A stretch of 13,795 nt of DNA, from positions 1 through 13,795 of the forward strand of contig DASXLL010000262.1 of NCBI GenBank assembly GCA_036496265.1. The letters are read 5' to 3'. Origin of the DNA: CAYLLN01 sp036496265. Its GTDB lineage: Bacteria > Planctomycetota > Planctomycetia > Pirellulales > Pirellulaceae. Position numbers and translations under genes: made by a program. Of this stretch, positions 7,329 to 13,795 are shown in pieces (position 1 is the first letter of the stretch; each line of letters starts with the position of its first letter). Below the pieces are notes generated by a model that had not been told where the DNA came from, did not search any database, and saw only the letters and a program-made list of their open reading frames with translations.

Positions 7329-8115
7329 TCTCAAAGGACATGCGGCGCTGGTGACGGGCTCGACGAAGGGCGTGGGCCGGTCGATTGTGGAAGCGTTCGC
7401 GGCGGCGGGGGCGAATGTGGTTGTGCATGGCCGCAGCCGCGATGCGAATGCCGACAAAGTGCTGGCCAATTGCAGCAAAAATGGCGCGGGGGCCAAGTTT
7501 GTCGCCGGAGATTTGATGGCGGATACGATTCCGGCCGTCGATCGAGTGTTTGCGGATGCGATGGCCGCTCTTCCAGGCGTCGATATCCTCGTCAACAACG
7601 CCGGCACATACATCGACAAGCCGTTTTTGGAGATGGATGCCGAAACGTACGACCGCACGATGCGGCTGAATGTCGCAGCGCCGTATTTTTTGACGCAGCG
7701 ATTTGCGCGGCACTGGATTGCCAACAAAGTCGCCGGCCGGGTGCTGATGATCGGCTCGATCAACGGCCGGCTCGCGGAGCCGATGCACTCGTGCTACGAC
7801 ACGTCGAAGGGGGCGATCGACGCGATGGTGCGGTCGCTGTGCGTTTCGCTTGCGCCGCACGGAATTCGGGTCAATGGCTTGGCTCCGGGCCTCGTCCGCA
7901 CGCCGCTCACGTCGATCATCGACCGCGACGAGCGATTTCGTCGCTGGATGGAGTTGCACACGCCGAGCGGCCAGGTCCCACACAGCGATGTCTGCGGCAG
8001 CGGCGCGGTTTATCTTTGCAGCGACGACGCTTGGCACGTTCACGGCCAGATGCTCCTCGTCGACGGCGGCATGAGCGCCTGGCAGCAGCCGGATATGCCA
8101 GATAGCTTCGCGTAG
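7321..8115 (+). CDS. Short-chain dehydrogenase/reductase (SDR)
   Basis: This is a classical SDR of 264 aa, a soluble NAD(P)-dependent oxidoreductase with unknown substrate. ATG 7321 gives MIDLKGHAALVTG, the normal distance to the cofactor motif TGSTKGVG (12-19). An upstream in-frame ATG at 7270 lies inside the palindromic repeat and is unlikely. NNAG (92-95), Asn117, Ser146, Tyr159 and Lys163 complete the catalytic tetrad. HGRSR after beta-2 (36-40) suggests an NADP(H) preference. The C-terminus has the usual YLCSDDA...GQMLLVDGGMS. No Shine-Dalgarno is seen because the repeat occupies the leader. Translation may depend on coupling to the overlapping upstream gene. Confidence 0.92.
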   Translation: MIDLKGHAALVTGSTKGVGRSIVEAFAAAGANVVVHGRSRDANADKVLANCSKNGAGAKFVAGDLMADTIPAVDRVFADAMAALPGVDILVNNAGTYIDKPFLEMDAETYDRTMRLNVAAPYFLTQRFARHWIANKVAGRVLMIGSINGRLAEPMHSCYDTSKGAIDAMVRSLCVSLAPHGIRVNGLAPGLVRTPLTSIIDRDERFRRWMELHTPSGQVPHSDVCGSGAVYLCSDDAWHVHGQMLLVDGGMSAWQQPDMPDSFA

Positions 8116-8151
8116 CGACCGGCAACTGAACCTTCCCGCTGGCAGCGAGTC

Positions 8152-8160
8152 TGATACAAT
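8152..8160 (+). promoter_or_regulatory. Extended -10 promoter candidate for aspS
   Basis: TGATACAAT at 8152-8160 fits an extended -10 element (TG-n-TACAAT, one mismatch to TATAAT). The -35 region at 17-bp spacing (CTTCCC, 8132-8137) is poor, as expected for extended -10 promoters. Transcription would begin near 8167, leaving a leader of about 70 nt before the TTG start. It is the best promoter-like sequence in the 123-base gap after the SDR gene. Confidence 0.45.
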
Positions 8161-8226
8161 GCCCGTCTTGGATTTTCGGCTGCGCGGAAGATGCGCGCAA
8201 GTCATTCGCTCGCAATCGTTTACGTC

Positions 8227-8230
8227 GGAG
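8227..8230 (+). promoter_or_regulatory. Ribosome binding site that decides the aspS start
   Basis: GGAG lies 8 nt upstream of TTG 8239, an optimal spacing. The competing ATG at 8191 has only GGAAG directly abutting it. The TTG start also gives the expected AspRS N-terminus (MLRTHHCGQL), as in Pseudomonas MMRSHYCGQL. Confidence 0.6.
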
Positions 8231-8238
8231 AAATCGCT

Positions 8239-10017
8239 TTGCTTCGCACTCACCATTGCGGCCAGTTGCGGCCGGAACAGATTGGCCAGGAGGTTTCGCT
8301 CTGCGGCTGGGTCGATACGAACCGCGATCAGGGCGGGATCGTGTTCATCGATTTGCGCGACCGGTACGGAAAAACGCAGGTGGTTTTCGACCCGGAAGGC
8401 GGGCCGGAAGTGCTGGCTCAGGCGGGCAAATTGCGGACGGAGGACGTGGTTCTGGTGACCGGAAAGGTGGCGCATCGGCCGGAGGGGACGACGAATCCGA
8501 AGATTGAAACGGGCGCCATCGAGTTGCGGGCTAAGAAGGTCGAATTGCTCAACAAGTGCAACAGCGCGCCGTTCTTTCCGACGGCGATGGAGCTGCCGGG
8601 TGAGGACTTGCGGCTGACCTATCGCTATCTCGATTTGCGGCGACCGGAGATGCAGCGGACGCTCAAGCTCCGCAACGACATCATCCTTGAGATGCGGAAT
8701 TACTTCGGCGAAAACGACTTTTTGGATGTCGAGACGCCGATTCTCGGCCGCAGCACTCCCGAAGGGGCCCGCGATTATCTGGTTCCCAGCCGAGTTCACA
8801 ATGGCTTGTTCTATGCCTTGCCGCAGTCGCCGCAGCTTTACAAGCAGATTTTGATGGTCGCGGGTTACGACCGGTATGTGCAGGTCGCGCGCTGCTTTCG
8901 CGACGAGGACTTGCGGGCTGATCGGCAGCCGGAATTCACGCAGCTCGACATGGAAATGTCGTTCGTCACGCACGAGGACGTGATTGGCGTGATCGACAGT
9001 CTCATGCAGCGGCTGGCAAAGAAGTTCTTGGGACTGGAACTCAAGCTGCCATTGCCTCGAATGACGTGGGACGAAGCGATGGAGCGGTTTGGGCATGACG
9101 CACCGGACTTGCGCTACGGCTGCGAGCTTGTGGATTGCACCGACATCGCCGCAACTGTCGATTTTCGCGTGTTTCGTGAAACGGCCGACTCCGGCAAAAA
9201 AGTCCGCGGCATCAATGCACCGGGCGCGGCGAGCTTTTACAGTCGCAAGCTGATCGACGAACTAACTGAGTATGTGAAGCAGTTCGAAGCCAAGGGTTTG
9301 GCATGGTTCCGTGTCGAGCCGGATGGAAAGCTGTGGTCGCCGGTCTCGAAGAATTTCAGCGAGGAGCAACTGGCTAAGTTCAAGGATCGCATGAAGGGTC
9401 AGCCGGGAGATTTGCTGTTCTTCGTGGCAGATACGTGGGCGGTGAGCTGCAAGGCGCTGCACAACCTGCGGAAGAAGGTCGGCGTGGACCTCAAACTGTA
9501 CGACCCGAAGGCGATGAACTTTTCGTGGATCGTTGAATTCCCGATGTTCGAGTATGACCACGAGGAAAAACGGTGGAACAGCATGCACCACCCGTTCACC
9601 GCGCCGCGGCCGCAGGATGTGCCGATGCTCGATACCGATCCGGGCCAGGCGAGGGCGGTTGCCTACGACCTCGTGATCAACGGCAGCGAAGCGGGCGGCG
9701 GCACGATTCGAATTCACGACCAGGCGACGCAAAGCAAGGTGTTTGGGCTCCTGGGAATTGACCCCGACACGGCCAAAAATCGTTTCGGCTTTCTGCTCGA
9801 TGCCCTGCAAATGGGCGCGCCACCGCATGGCGGCATCGCCCTGGGCATCGATCGGATTGTCATGCTGTTTGGGAATCTCGATAGCATTCGCGAAGTGATT
9901 GCGTTCCCGAAGACGCAAAAGGCGACGGATTTGATGACCGGCGCACCGAACGTTGTCGAGCAGAAGCAATTGCGCGAGCTGGGGATCAAAGTGGCGGGGG
10001 CAGCGGAGCGGGCCTAG
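8239..10017 (+). CDS. aspS: Aspartyl-tRNA synthetase (bacterial type)
   Basis: This cytoplasmic class II synthetase charges tRNA-Asp. From TTG 8239 it has 592 aa, in the usual 580-600 range; starting at ATG 8191 would add 16 unconserved residues. Regions in order are the OB-fold anticodon-binding domain (1 to about 105, LCGWVDTNRDQGG), motif 1 around FLDVETPILGRSTPEGARDYLVPSR, motif 2 FRDEDLRADRQPEFTQLDME, the bacterial GAD insertion domain in the middle, HHPFTAPRPQD, and motif 3 GGIALGIDRIVMLFG. The catalytic set looks intact. Residue 31, which separates discriminating (Leu) from non-discriminating (His, Pseudomonas) enzymes, is Gln here, so tRNA-Asn mischarging cannot be ruled in or out. 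A promoter candidate and a ribosome binding site lie upstream; the gene is convergent with the amylase, 19 bp apart. Confidence 0.96.
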   Translation: MLRTHHCGQLRPEQIGQEVSLCGWVDTNRDQGGIVFIDLRDRYGKTQVVFDPEGGPEVLAQAGKLRTEDVVLVTGKVAHRPEGTTNPKIETGAIELRAKKVELLNKCNSAPFFPTAMELPGEDLRLTYRYLDLRRPEMQRTLKLRNDIILEMRNYFGENDFLDVETPILGRSTPEGARDYLVPSRVHNGLFYALPQSPQLYKQILMVAGYDRYVQVARCFRDEDLRADRQPEFTQLDMEMSFVTHEDVIGVIDSLMQRLAKKFLGLELKLPLPRMTWDEAMERFGHDAPDLRYGCELVDCTDIAATVDFRVFRETADSGKKVRGINAPGAASFYSRKLIDELTEYVKQFEAKGLAWFRVEPDGKLWSPVSKNFSEEQLAKFKDRMKGQPGDLLFFVADTWAVSCKALHNLRKKVGVDLKLYDPKAMNFSWIVEFPMFEYDHEEKRWNSMHHPFTAPRPQDVPMLDTDPGQARAVAYDLVINGSEAGGGTIRIHDQATQSKVFGLLGIDPDTAKNRFGFLLDALQMGAPPHGGIALGIDRIVMLFGNLDSIREVIAFPKTQKATDLMTGAPNVVEQKQLRELGIKVAGAAERA

Positions 10018-10036
10018 CTTTTGGCACGAACTCATC

Positions 10037-11518
10037 CTATTGCTCCGGCGTGAGCGAAAACACGGCCGGTTGCCAGGGAGCGTGATCGACAAACAGGCCG
10101 CGGCCGGCAAGGTCGTCGCCGTTCCAAACGTAGCGCTGGCAGTTTATTTCGTCGTTAAGGCACCACGTTTTGCGGCTGAGGTCCGAAAGCGGCAGACGAA
10201 CGTGGCATTGGCTTTGGTTAGGGGCGTAGTTGACGACGACAATGAGTGGCGACTGGCCGGTGGCTTGCCAAGCGAAGGCGATGAAGCAATCGTTCGTCCC
10301 GTTGCCGTCCCAGGCGGGCTCGCAACAGAGCAGTTGCCAGGAGCCGTCGCGGAGAATTGGCTGCTCGAGAATCGCTAGCAGGCGATTGTAAAAGGTCTTT
10401 AGGGAATCGTCCGTCGCCTCATTTGGCCCGCGGCCGAGATGCGGCGAGATGTGTTTCCTGTGGCCCTCGAATTGGCCTTGATGAAAGAATCGCAGGCCCG
10501 GGGAGAGAAAGGTGATGACTGCGGCGGCTAGATGGATTTCGGGCGGGAATGTAGCGGCAGCGCGGGGCTCGTCGTGGTTTTCGAGGAAGCGGGCGAGCTT
10601 GTCTTGATAGTCGAGGCCGGCGTGAAAGTGCTCGCGAACAGGACGGGCGTGATGGTCGCGAAGGCGATCGTAAAGGCGCTTGTCGTAGGTGTAGTTGAAG
10701 CCTTGCTGTTGGAGCGTCCATTCGAGGTCCCAATAGACTTCGGCCAGAAAAGTGAAGCTGGGGTTCCGCTCGCGGACTTCTGCCGTCGCCCGTGGCCAAA
10801 ACAGCGGGGCGTGGTGGCCCCAAGTCCGCTCGAACACATCGGGGAGCACGAGCATCGCCATGTCGCAGCGAACGCCGTCGCACTGGCCGGCGATTCGCTC
10901 AAGCTCGCCGATCATTGCCTCTTGCAGGTCGGGATTGGCATAGTTGAGCTGCAGCGTATCGGGCCAGCCGGCAAAATAGGGATCGCGACCGTAGGCGAGC
11001 AACAAATCGCCGCGCTGGCGTTTAACCCAGGTGTAGTTTTGCGGCGCGCGCGCGAGATCGAGCTCCGAACCTTGGACAAAGTATTCGGGATGATCTTCAA
11101 CCCAGGGATGGCCGAGGCCCACGTGGTTGGGCACGAAATCGAGCATGAGCTTCTGGCCGCGCTGCTTGAGTCGGTCGCGGAGGCGTGCGAGCGCGGAATC
11201 GCCGCCGAGTTTTTCATGCGCGGTATAGCCAGTGATGGCGAATCCGGAGCCGAGAATGTCGTCGTTGGTCAGGTCGGGCAGCGTTTCGTGGAATCCAGGC
11301 CGCCAGTGGGGATTGGTGCGGGAGATGTTTTGCGCGGCAGGGCCCGTTTGCCAGACGCTGAGAAACCAGATCCAGTCGAAGCCCATTTCGGCGAGGTAAT
11401 CGAGCTCGGAATCGGGAATGTCATCGAGCGTCGCAGTCCGACCGAGACGAAAGCCGAGTTCGGTGAGCCAGACGCGGGTGTTGATTTGGTACAGCGATGG
11501 ATAGCGGGGAGAGGACAT
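10037..11518 (-). CDS. GH13 alpha-amylase-family glycoside hydrolase, cytoplasmic
   Basis: This is a retaining alpha-glucan-active enzyme of family GH13 with 493 aa. The four conserved regions are complete: DFVPNH (127-132), GVRCDMAM with Arg217 and nucleophile Asp219, FLAEVYWD with acid/base Glu260, and FLENHDEPR with transition-state Asp316. A beta-sandwich-like C-terminal region follows (about 400-493). There is no signal peptide (MSSPRYPSLYQINTRVW begins directly with the barrel), so it probably acts on intracellular glucan, maltodextrin or trehalose-like sugars, or transfers glucosyl units; I cannot assign a subfamily or hydrolase versus transferase role. ATG 11518 gives the typical 'YQINTRVWL' opening. 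No other glycogen or maltose gene is next to it. It is convergent with aspS, with no clear terminator between them. Confidence 0.9.
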   Translation of the reverse strand: MSSPRYPSLYQINTRVWLTELGFRLGRTATLDDIPDSELDYLAEMGFDWIWFLSVWQTGPAAQNISRTNPHWRPGFHETLPDLTNDDILGSGFAITGYTAHEKLGGDSALARLRDRLKQRGQKLMLDFVPNHVGLGHPWVEDHPEYFVQGSELDLARAPQNYTWVKRQRGDLLLAYGRDPYFAGWPDTLQLNYANPDLQEAMIGELERIAGQCDGVRCDMAMLVLPDVFERTWGHHAPLFWPRATAEVRERNPSFTFLAEVYWDLEWTLQQQGFNYTYDKRLYDRLRDHHARPVREHFHAGLDYQDKLARFLENHDEPRAAATFPPEIHLAAAVITFLSPGLRFFHQGQFEGHRKHISPHLGRGPNEATDDSLKTFYNRLLAILEQPILRDGSWQLLCCEPAWDGNGTNDCFIAFAWQATGQSPLIVVVNYAPNQSQCHVRLPLSDLSRKTWCLNDEINCQRYVWNGDDLAGRGLFVDHAPWQPAVFSLTPEQ

Positions 11519-11616
11519 GTTCGCGATTCTCAGCTAGCGCGGTCACTGGGCGCTGCGACACCACGAAATTGTGATGCCACGACGCTGACCGTTCTACCAT
11601 CGCGGCTGGCGCAGTT

Positions 11617-11916
11617 TCACGTGGGTCGATCGACAATCGGCTCGGGAATCCACGACAGGCAACCACCAATCGCAGAGAATCCGGAGCGACCGTCCTCGAC
11701 GCACTGCGCCGCAGCACTTGGCGTCAGATGATAGTGACTGCGAAAGAGCGCGTTGAAACGCCGAGCACTTTCAAACCCGGCCGCGAGTGCGACTTGCACC
11801 ATACATACCCGCCGGCAGTAAATTTCCGTTGTTTTCACCCCGACGAAAAACACGCCGTCGAAGCGGGTGTCTCGTGCCTTGAGGGCTCGGCAGCAAATAT
11901 CGTCAGTGCTGGTCAT
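11617..11916 (-). pseudogene. Remnant of an Ada/AlkA-type alkylation-repair gene
   Basis: From ATG 11916 the frame reads DDICCRALKARDTRFDGVFFVGVKTTEIYCRRVC. This is the start of the Ada zinc-binding domain, with two of its four zinc cysteines (34 and 38). The next codon, at 11802, begins MVQVALAAGFESARRFNALFRSHYHLTPS, the last helices of an AraC-type HTH. About 100 residues that normally lie between are gone, including the other two cysteines and most of the HTH. After LTPS the frame is lost. The minus-strand frame beginning at 11717 continues VLRRSASRTVAPDSLRLVVACR, resembling the HTH-to-AlkA_N junction (LRLAYR), so a small indel near 11718-11720 shifts the frame. The rest of the DNA glycosylase domain is missing. 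Intact relatives (Ada-Zn + HTH + AlkA) are about 490-500 aa. The 99-aa open frame could still be translated. AlkA-type is preferred over Ada methyltransferase, with moderate confidence. Confidence 0.78.
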
Positions 11917-11966
11917 GTCCGAATTGTAGCCGTGGCCCGACGAGCGGGCTGGCCGTTTTCGGACAT
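11915..11966. repeat. Inverted repeat at the start of the alkylation-repair remnant
   Basis: ATGTCCGAA (11915-11923) and TTCGGACAT (11958-11966) are a perfect 9-bp inverted repeat with a 34-base spacer. TTCGGAC occurs again at 11982-11988, 24 bases further on. The left arm overlaps the remnant's start codon, and on the minus strand TACAAT lies just upstream of it. An old operator for this gene is possible, but nothing else supports it. The 188-base gap 11917-12104 shows no gene. Confidence 0.3.
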
Positions 11967-12069
11967 ACAAATGAAATGGTGTTCGGACTATTCTCACGCG
12001 TGGGCGATGTTGTCTGTATCGTCGCTGTGGAGGATGGAGGCTTTCCATTGCAAATGGATTCCGAGAAAT

Positions 12070-12085
12070 GATCCGGGCCCGGATC
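12070..12085. repeat. 16-bp perfect palindrome downstream of the ceramidase-like gene
   Basis: GATCCGGGCCCGGATC is perfectly self-complementary and begins 20 bases past the stop of the minus-strand gene ending at 12105. As RNA it could form a 6-bp stem with a GGCC loop. There is no following T-tract on either strand, so it is at most a weak or factor-dependent terminator. It could equally be a binding site or chance. Confidence 0.35.
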
Positions 12086-12104
12086 GTTAATTCTGGGAGT
12101 TCGC

Positions 12105-13538
12105 TTAGAAGCCCGCCAGCAATTCGAGCACGCGATCACGAATCTTTGGCGCTGCCTCGACTTCCAAGTATGCAGAGCGGGCTGGCCACGTCTCGTAGCC
12201 GCCCAAACTGTGCTGGTGCGGCGTCGGCAGATAGCCGTTGTAGCCGTTGGCTAATTCGATCACGAATGTCGGTTGTAAGCGGCTGCCATGTTTGATCTCC
12301 AAACCGGTCTCGGCAAAAACTTCGCAAGGGATCGCCGCGATTCCGAGCTCTCCAATTCGCATGGCCTGCAATGGCACCGAAACGCGCTCGGGACCACCGG
12401 CCAGCGCGATTGCTTCTGCCGCGTACACCTGCGGGCGGGTCATTTTGTTGCGATCTTTGATCCCCTCCACGACGCTGCGAGCCCAGCGAAGCCGCGCTTC
12501 ATCGGGCTGACGAACGGCGAGCTCCAACGCCCGCGTGGCAACGGATAAAGTGGTCGAGTCGCGGTATTGAATGTCTCGGCAGAGCCGGGCCGTCGCATGC
12601 GCCAGATCCTCCGCCACGGTTTGCATTTTGTGCCACGGCGGACTGCGCTCGGGGGCCTGGCGACGATTGACATTATTCACGTCGCCGCTGGCGCCGTTGG
12701 AAAGCATGCCGATAAAGGGAGCCTCATCCTCTGGGCCGCCAACGAGGCGCTCCAGACAATCGGCGAAAACCGCAAAATAATCCGCGCTGACGCTACCTGG
12801 CGTATAACCGCCCACGTAGTGCAATCCGTAATTGGCCAACACGGCCAGCGGCCGCCCGTCCGCATGCTGTACGCTGAGGACACTCAATTCCGGATCGACG
12901 GTTCCTGCCGGTTCCAGCACATTCAGCGCGGCAGCCGGATTGGTGACCACCGTGTCTGTAGTTCCGCCGAACGGGTCTGGCGGGGCGTCCCCCGACTTCA
13001 CCTTCCAGCGGCGGTTGAACACATGCTCCGGCTTTGGCACGCTGCCCCATCCGATGCGAGCCGGTACGAGGCTTGCGGCCGCACGGCGGATCGCGTCCGC
13101 GATTCGCACCACGACGAAATCGGCATACCAGCGGTCGATCTCGCCCTCTTGAATGTTGACAAGTCCCGGAGCAGCGTGCGTGTGCGTGGCGGCCACGAGC
13201 ATGTGGCTGGCTGGCCATCCCAATGCGGCCGCCGCCAGCTCTTTCGCCCGATCCACCAAATCCCGGCTGATCATTCGCAGATCGCAAATTACCATTGCGA
13301 GTTGGGTCGCTCCATCGTCGAGGACCAGACAGCGCGCGTGAAGCTCGTCATGAATTTGCGTGGCGGGCCCTCCGCGCAGAATCACTCCACCATTATTAGC
13401 GCCCAGGGGCAGCGTAATGTTTACCTTTGCAGCACCCGCACGCAGTCTGCCTTGAGTCGGCGCGGCATGCAGCGATGCGCCCACCAGCGGCAGCGCGGGC
13501 AGCAGACTGAGAAAGCTTCGTCGTGTCCGATCGATCAT
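12105..13538 (-). CDS. Tat-exported neutral/alkaline non-lysosomal ceramidase-family protein
   Basis: The family N-terminal domain hydrolyses ceramide amide bonds in characterised members, but many planctomycete members are uncharacterised. From ATG 13538 the protein has 477 aa with a twin-arginine signal (MIDRTRRSFLSLLPALPLVGAS, cleavage near 26), so it is probably folded before export to the periplasm. Conserved parts are AGAAKVNITLP (about 34-44), the zinc-site motif ATHTHAAPG (117-125), NYGLHYVGG (236-244, second metal His), and NGASGDVNN (281-289). A C-terminal ELANGYNGYLPT segment is also typical of the family. It is shorter than Pseudomonas ceramidase (about 670 aa) and lacks the C-terminal immunoglobulin-like domain. 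ATG 13547 is also in frame but abuts the ribosome binding site. The true substrate is unknown. Confidence 0.88.
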   Translation of the reverse strand: MIDRTRRSFLSLLPALPLVGASLHAAPTQGRLRAGAAKVNITLPLGANNGGVILRGGPATQIHDELHARCLVLDDGATQLAMVICDLRMISRDLVDRAKELAAAALGWPASHMLVAATHTHAAPGLVNIQEGEIDRWYADFVVVRIADAIRRAAASLVPARIGWGSVPKPEHVFNRRWKVKSGDAPPDPFGGTTDTVVTNPAAALNVLEPAGTVDPELSVLSVQHADGRPLAVLANYGLHYVGGYTPGSVSADYFAVFADCLERLVGGPEDEAPFIGMLSNGASGDVNNVNRRQAPERSPPWHKMQTVAEDLAHATARLCRDIQYRDSTTLSVATRALELAVRQPDEARLRWARSVVEGIKDRNKMTRPQVYAAEAIALAGGPERVSVPLQAMRIGELGIAAIPCEVFAETGLEIKHGSRLQPTFVIELANGYNGYLPTPHQHSLGGYETWPARSAYLEVEAAPKIRDRVLELLAGF

Positions 13539-13547
13539 CGACGACAT

Positions 13548-13553
13548 CTCCTT
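13548..13553 (-). promoter_or_regulatory. Ribosome binding site that decides the ceramidase-like start
   Basis: On the minus strand AAGGAG (13553-13548) directly touches ATG 13547 (zero spacing) but lies 9 nt before ATG 13538. The second ATG is therefore the likelier start, trimming three residues (MSS). Confidence 0.6.
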
Positions 13554-13655
13554 GTTCTCGAAACAAATGCGGGGCTTGATGTGGAGGCAGTCCTTGCCAA
13601 ACGACTACATCTTAACGCCAAGAATCGGCGAAGTGACTTGTGCTGATCCAAACGC

Positions 13656-13795
13656 TGAGGTGGACCCCAATTGTTGGACAGGTTTTGGGGTTGGTTAAGG
13701 TGAGACCAACGGCCCGCGAAGACCCCTCACAGGTCTCGCGCGGCCGTGGGGCTACGGACACGTATCGGGTCAGAAAAGCGGTTTCCTGAGTAAGT
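13656..13795. mobile_element. Possible insertion-sequence terminus at the right edge
   Basis: TGAGGTGGACCCC followed by AATTGTTGGACAGG (from 13656) resembles the terminal inverted repeats of IS3-family (IS150-like) elements, which often read TG...CTGACCCCAA...GTTGGACA. CCCCAA (13665-13670) and TTGGGG (13685-13690) also form a short inverted pair. No transposase frame is recognisable in the remaining 105 bases, and the second end lies outside the window, so this rests on terminus similarity recalled from memory. Confidence 0.3.

Noticed and set aside
8191..8238. ATG 8191 as the aspS start
   Set aside because: It adds 16 residues not seen in AspRS and has no properly spaced ribosome binding site. 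TTG 8239 has GGAG at 8 nt and the family N-terminus.
7228..9096. 622-codon open frame on the minus strand, antisense to the SDR gene and aspS
   Set aside because: Composition is typical of a high-GC shadow frame (Arg, His, Ala rich, no recognisable motifs), and it covers two clearly real plus-strand genes.
10532..11731. 399-codon plus-strand frame opposite the GH13 gene
   Set aside because: It is antisense to a protein with all four GH13 regions. It shows no domain and is explained by codon bias of the real gene.
12567..13646. 359-codon plus-strand frame opposite the ceramidase-like gene
   Set aside because: It is a shadow of a well-supported minus-strand gene, with no conserved motif.
13702..13750. 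GAGACC/GGTCTC and ACGGCC/GGCCGT pairings that could form a pseudoknot-like RNA at the right edge
   Set aside because: Short GC-rich complements are common here, no known RNA family fits, and the region is cut by the window edge.

Overview
The window is a moderately GC-rich chromosomal segment that looks like a planctomycete, probably Pirellulales-like. That placement is an inference from three things: the xseA-xseB-ispA-dxs cluster with DXS motif wording unlike the E. coli enzyme; a Tat-exported 'neutral/alkaline non-lysosomal ceramidase' family protein; and a GTAGGGTGGGC...GCCCACCCTAC double hairpin of a type I associate with these genomes. No rRNA, tRNA or CRISPR array was seen.

Layout from left to right. 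Positions 1-737 (minus) hold the wreck of an enolase-superfamily sugar-acid enzyme resembling D-galactarolactone cycloisomerase, with a frameshift, a large internal deletion and a detached C-terminal remnant. Positions 791-5388 (plus) are a tight housekeeping operon: exonuclease VII large and small subunits (xseA, xseB, overlapping by 4 bases), a farnesyl/geranylgeranyl diphosphate synthase (ispA-type) and 1-deoxy-D-xylulose-5-phosphate synthase (dxs). The last two act at the chain-elongation and entry steps of MEP isoprenoid synthesis. Next come a perfect 12-bp hairpin whose T-tract faces the minus strand, an exported M20-family amidohydrolase, and a small two-helix membrane protein that overlaps it by 4 bases. 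A REP-like palindrome at 7258-7316 supplies the last residues of that small protein and abuts the start of an SDR oxidoreductase. An extended -10 promoter then leads into aspS (aspartyl-tRNA synthetase, probable TTG start).

From 10037 to 13538 the genes are on the minus strand: a cytoplasmic GH13 alpha-amylase-family enzyme convergent with aspS, an eroded Ada/AlkA-type alkylation-repair gene, and the exported ceramidase-like protein. The last 140 bases may be the terminus of an insertion sequence, but this is weak.

Most of the window is core metabolism: DNA repair nuclease, isoprenoid precursors and tRNA charging. I see no convincing new multi-gene system. The items most worth a second look are the two genes eroded by internal deletion plus frameshift, the palindromic repeat that has become coding sequence, the reverse-facing terminator-like hairpin, and an unusual residue at the AspRS specificity position.
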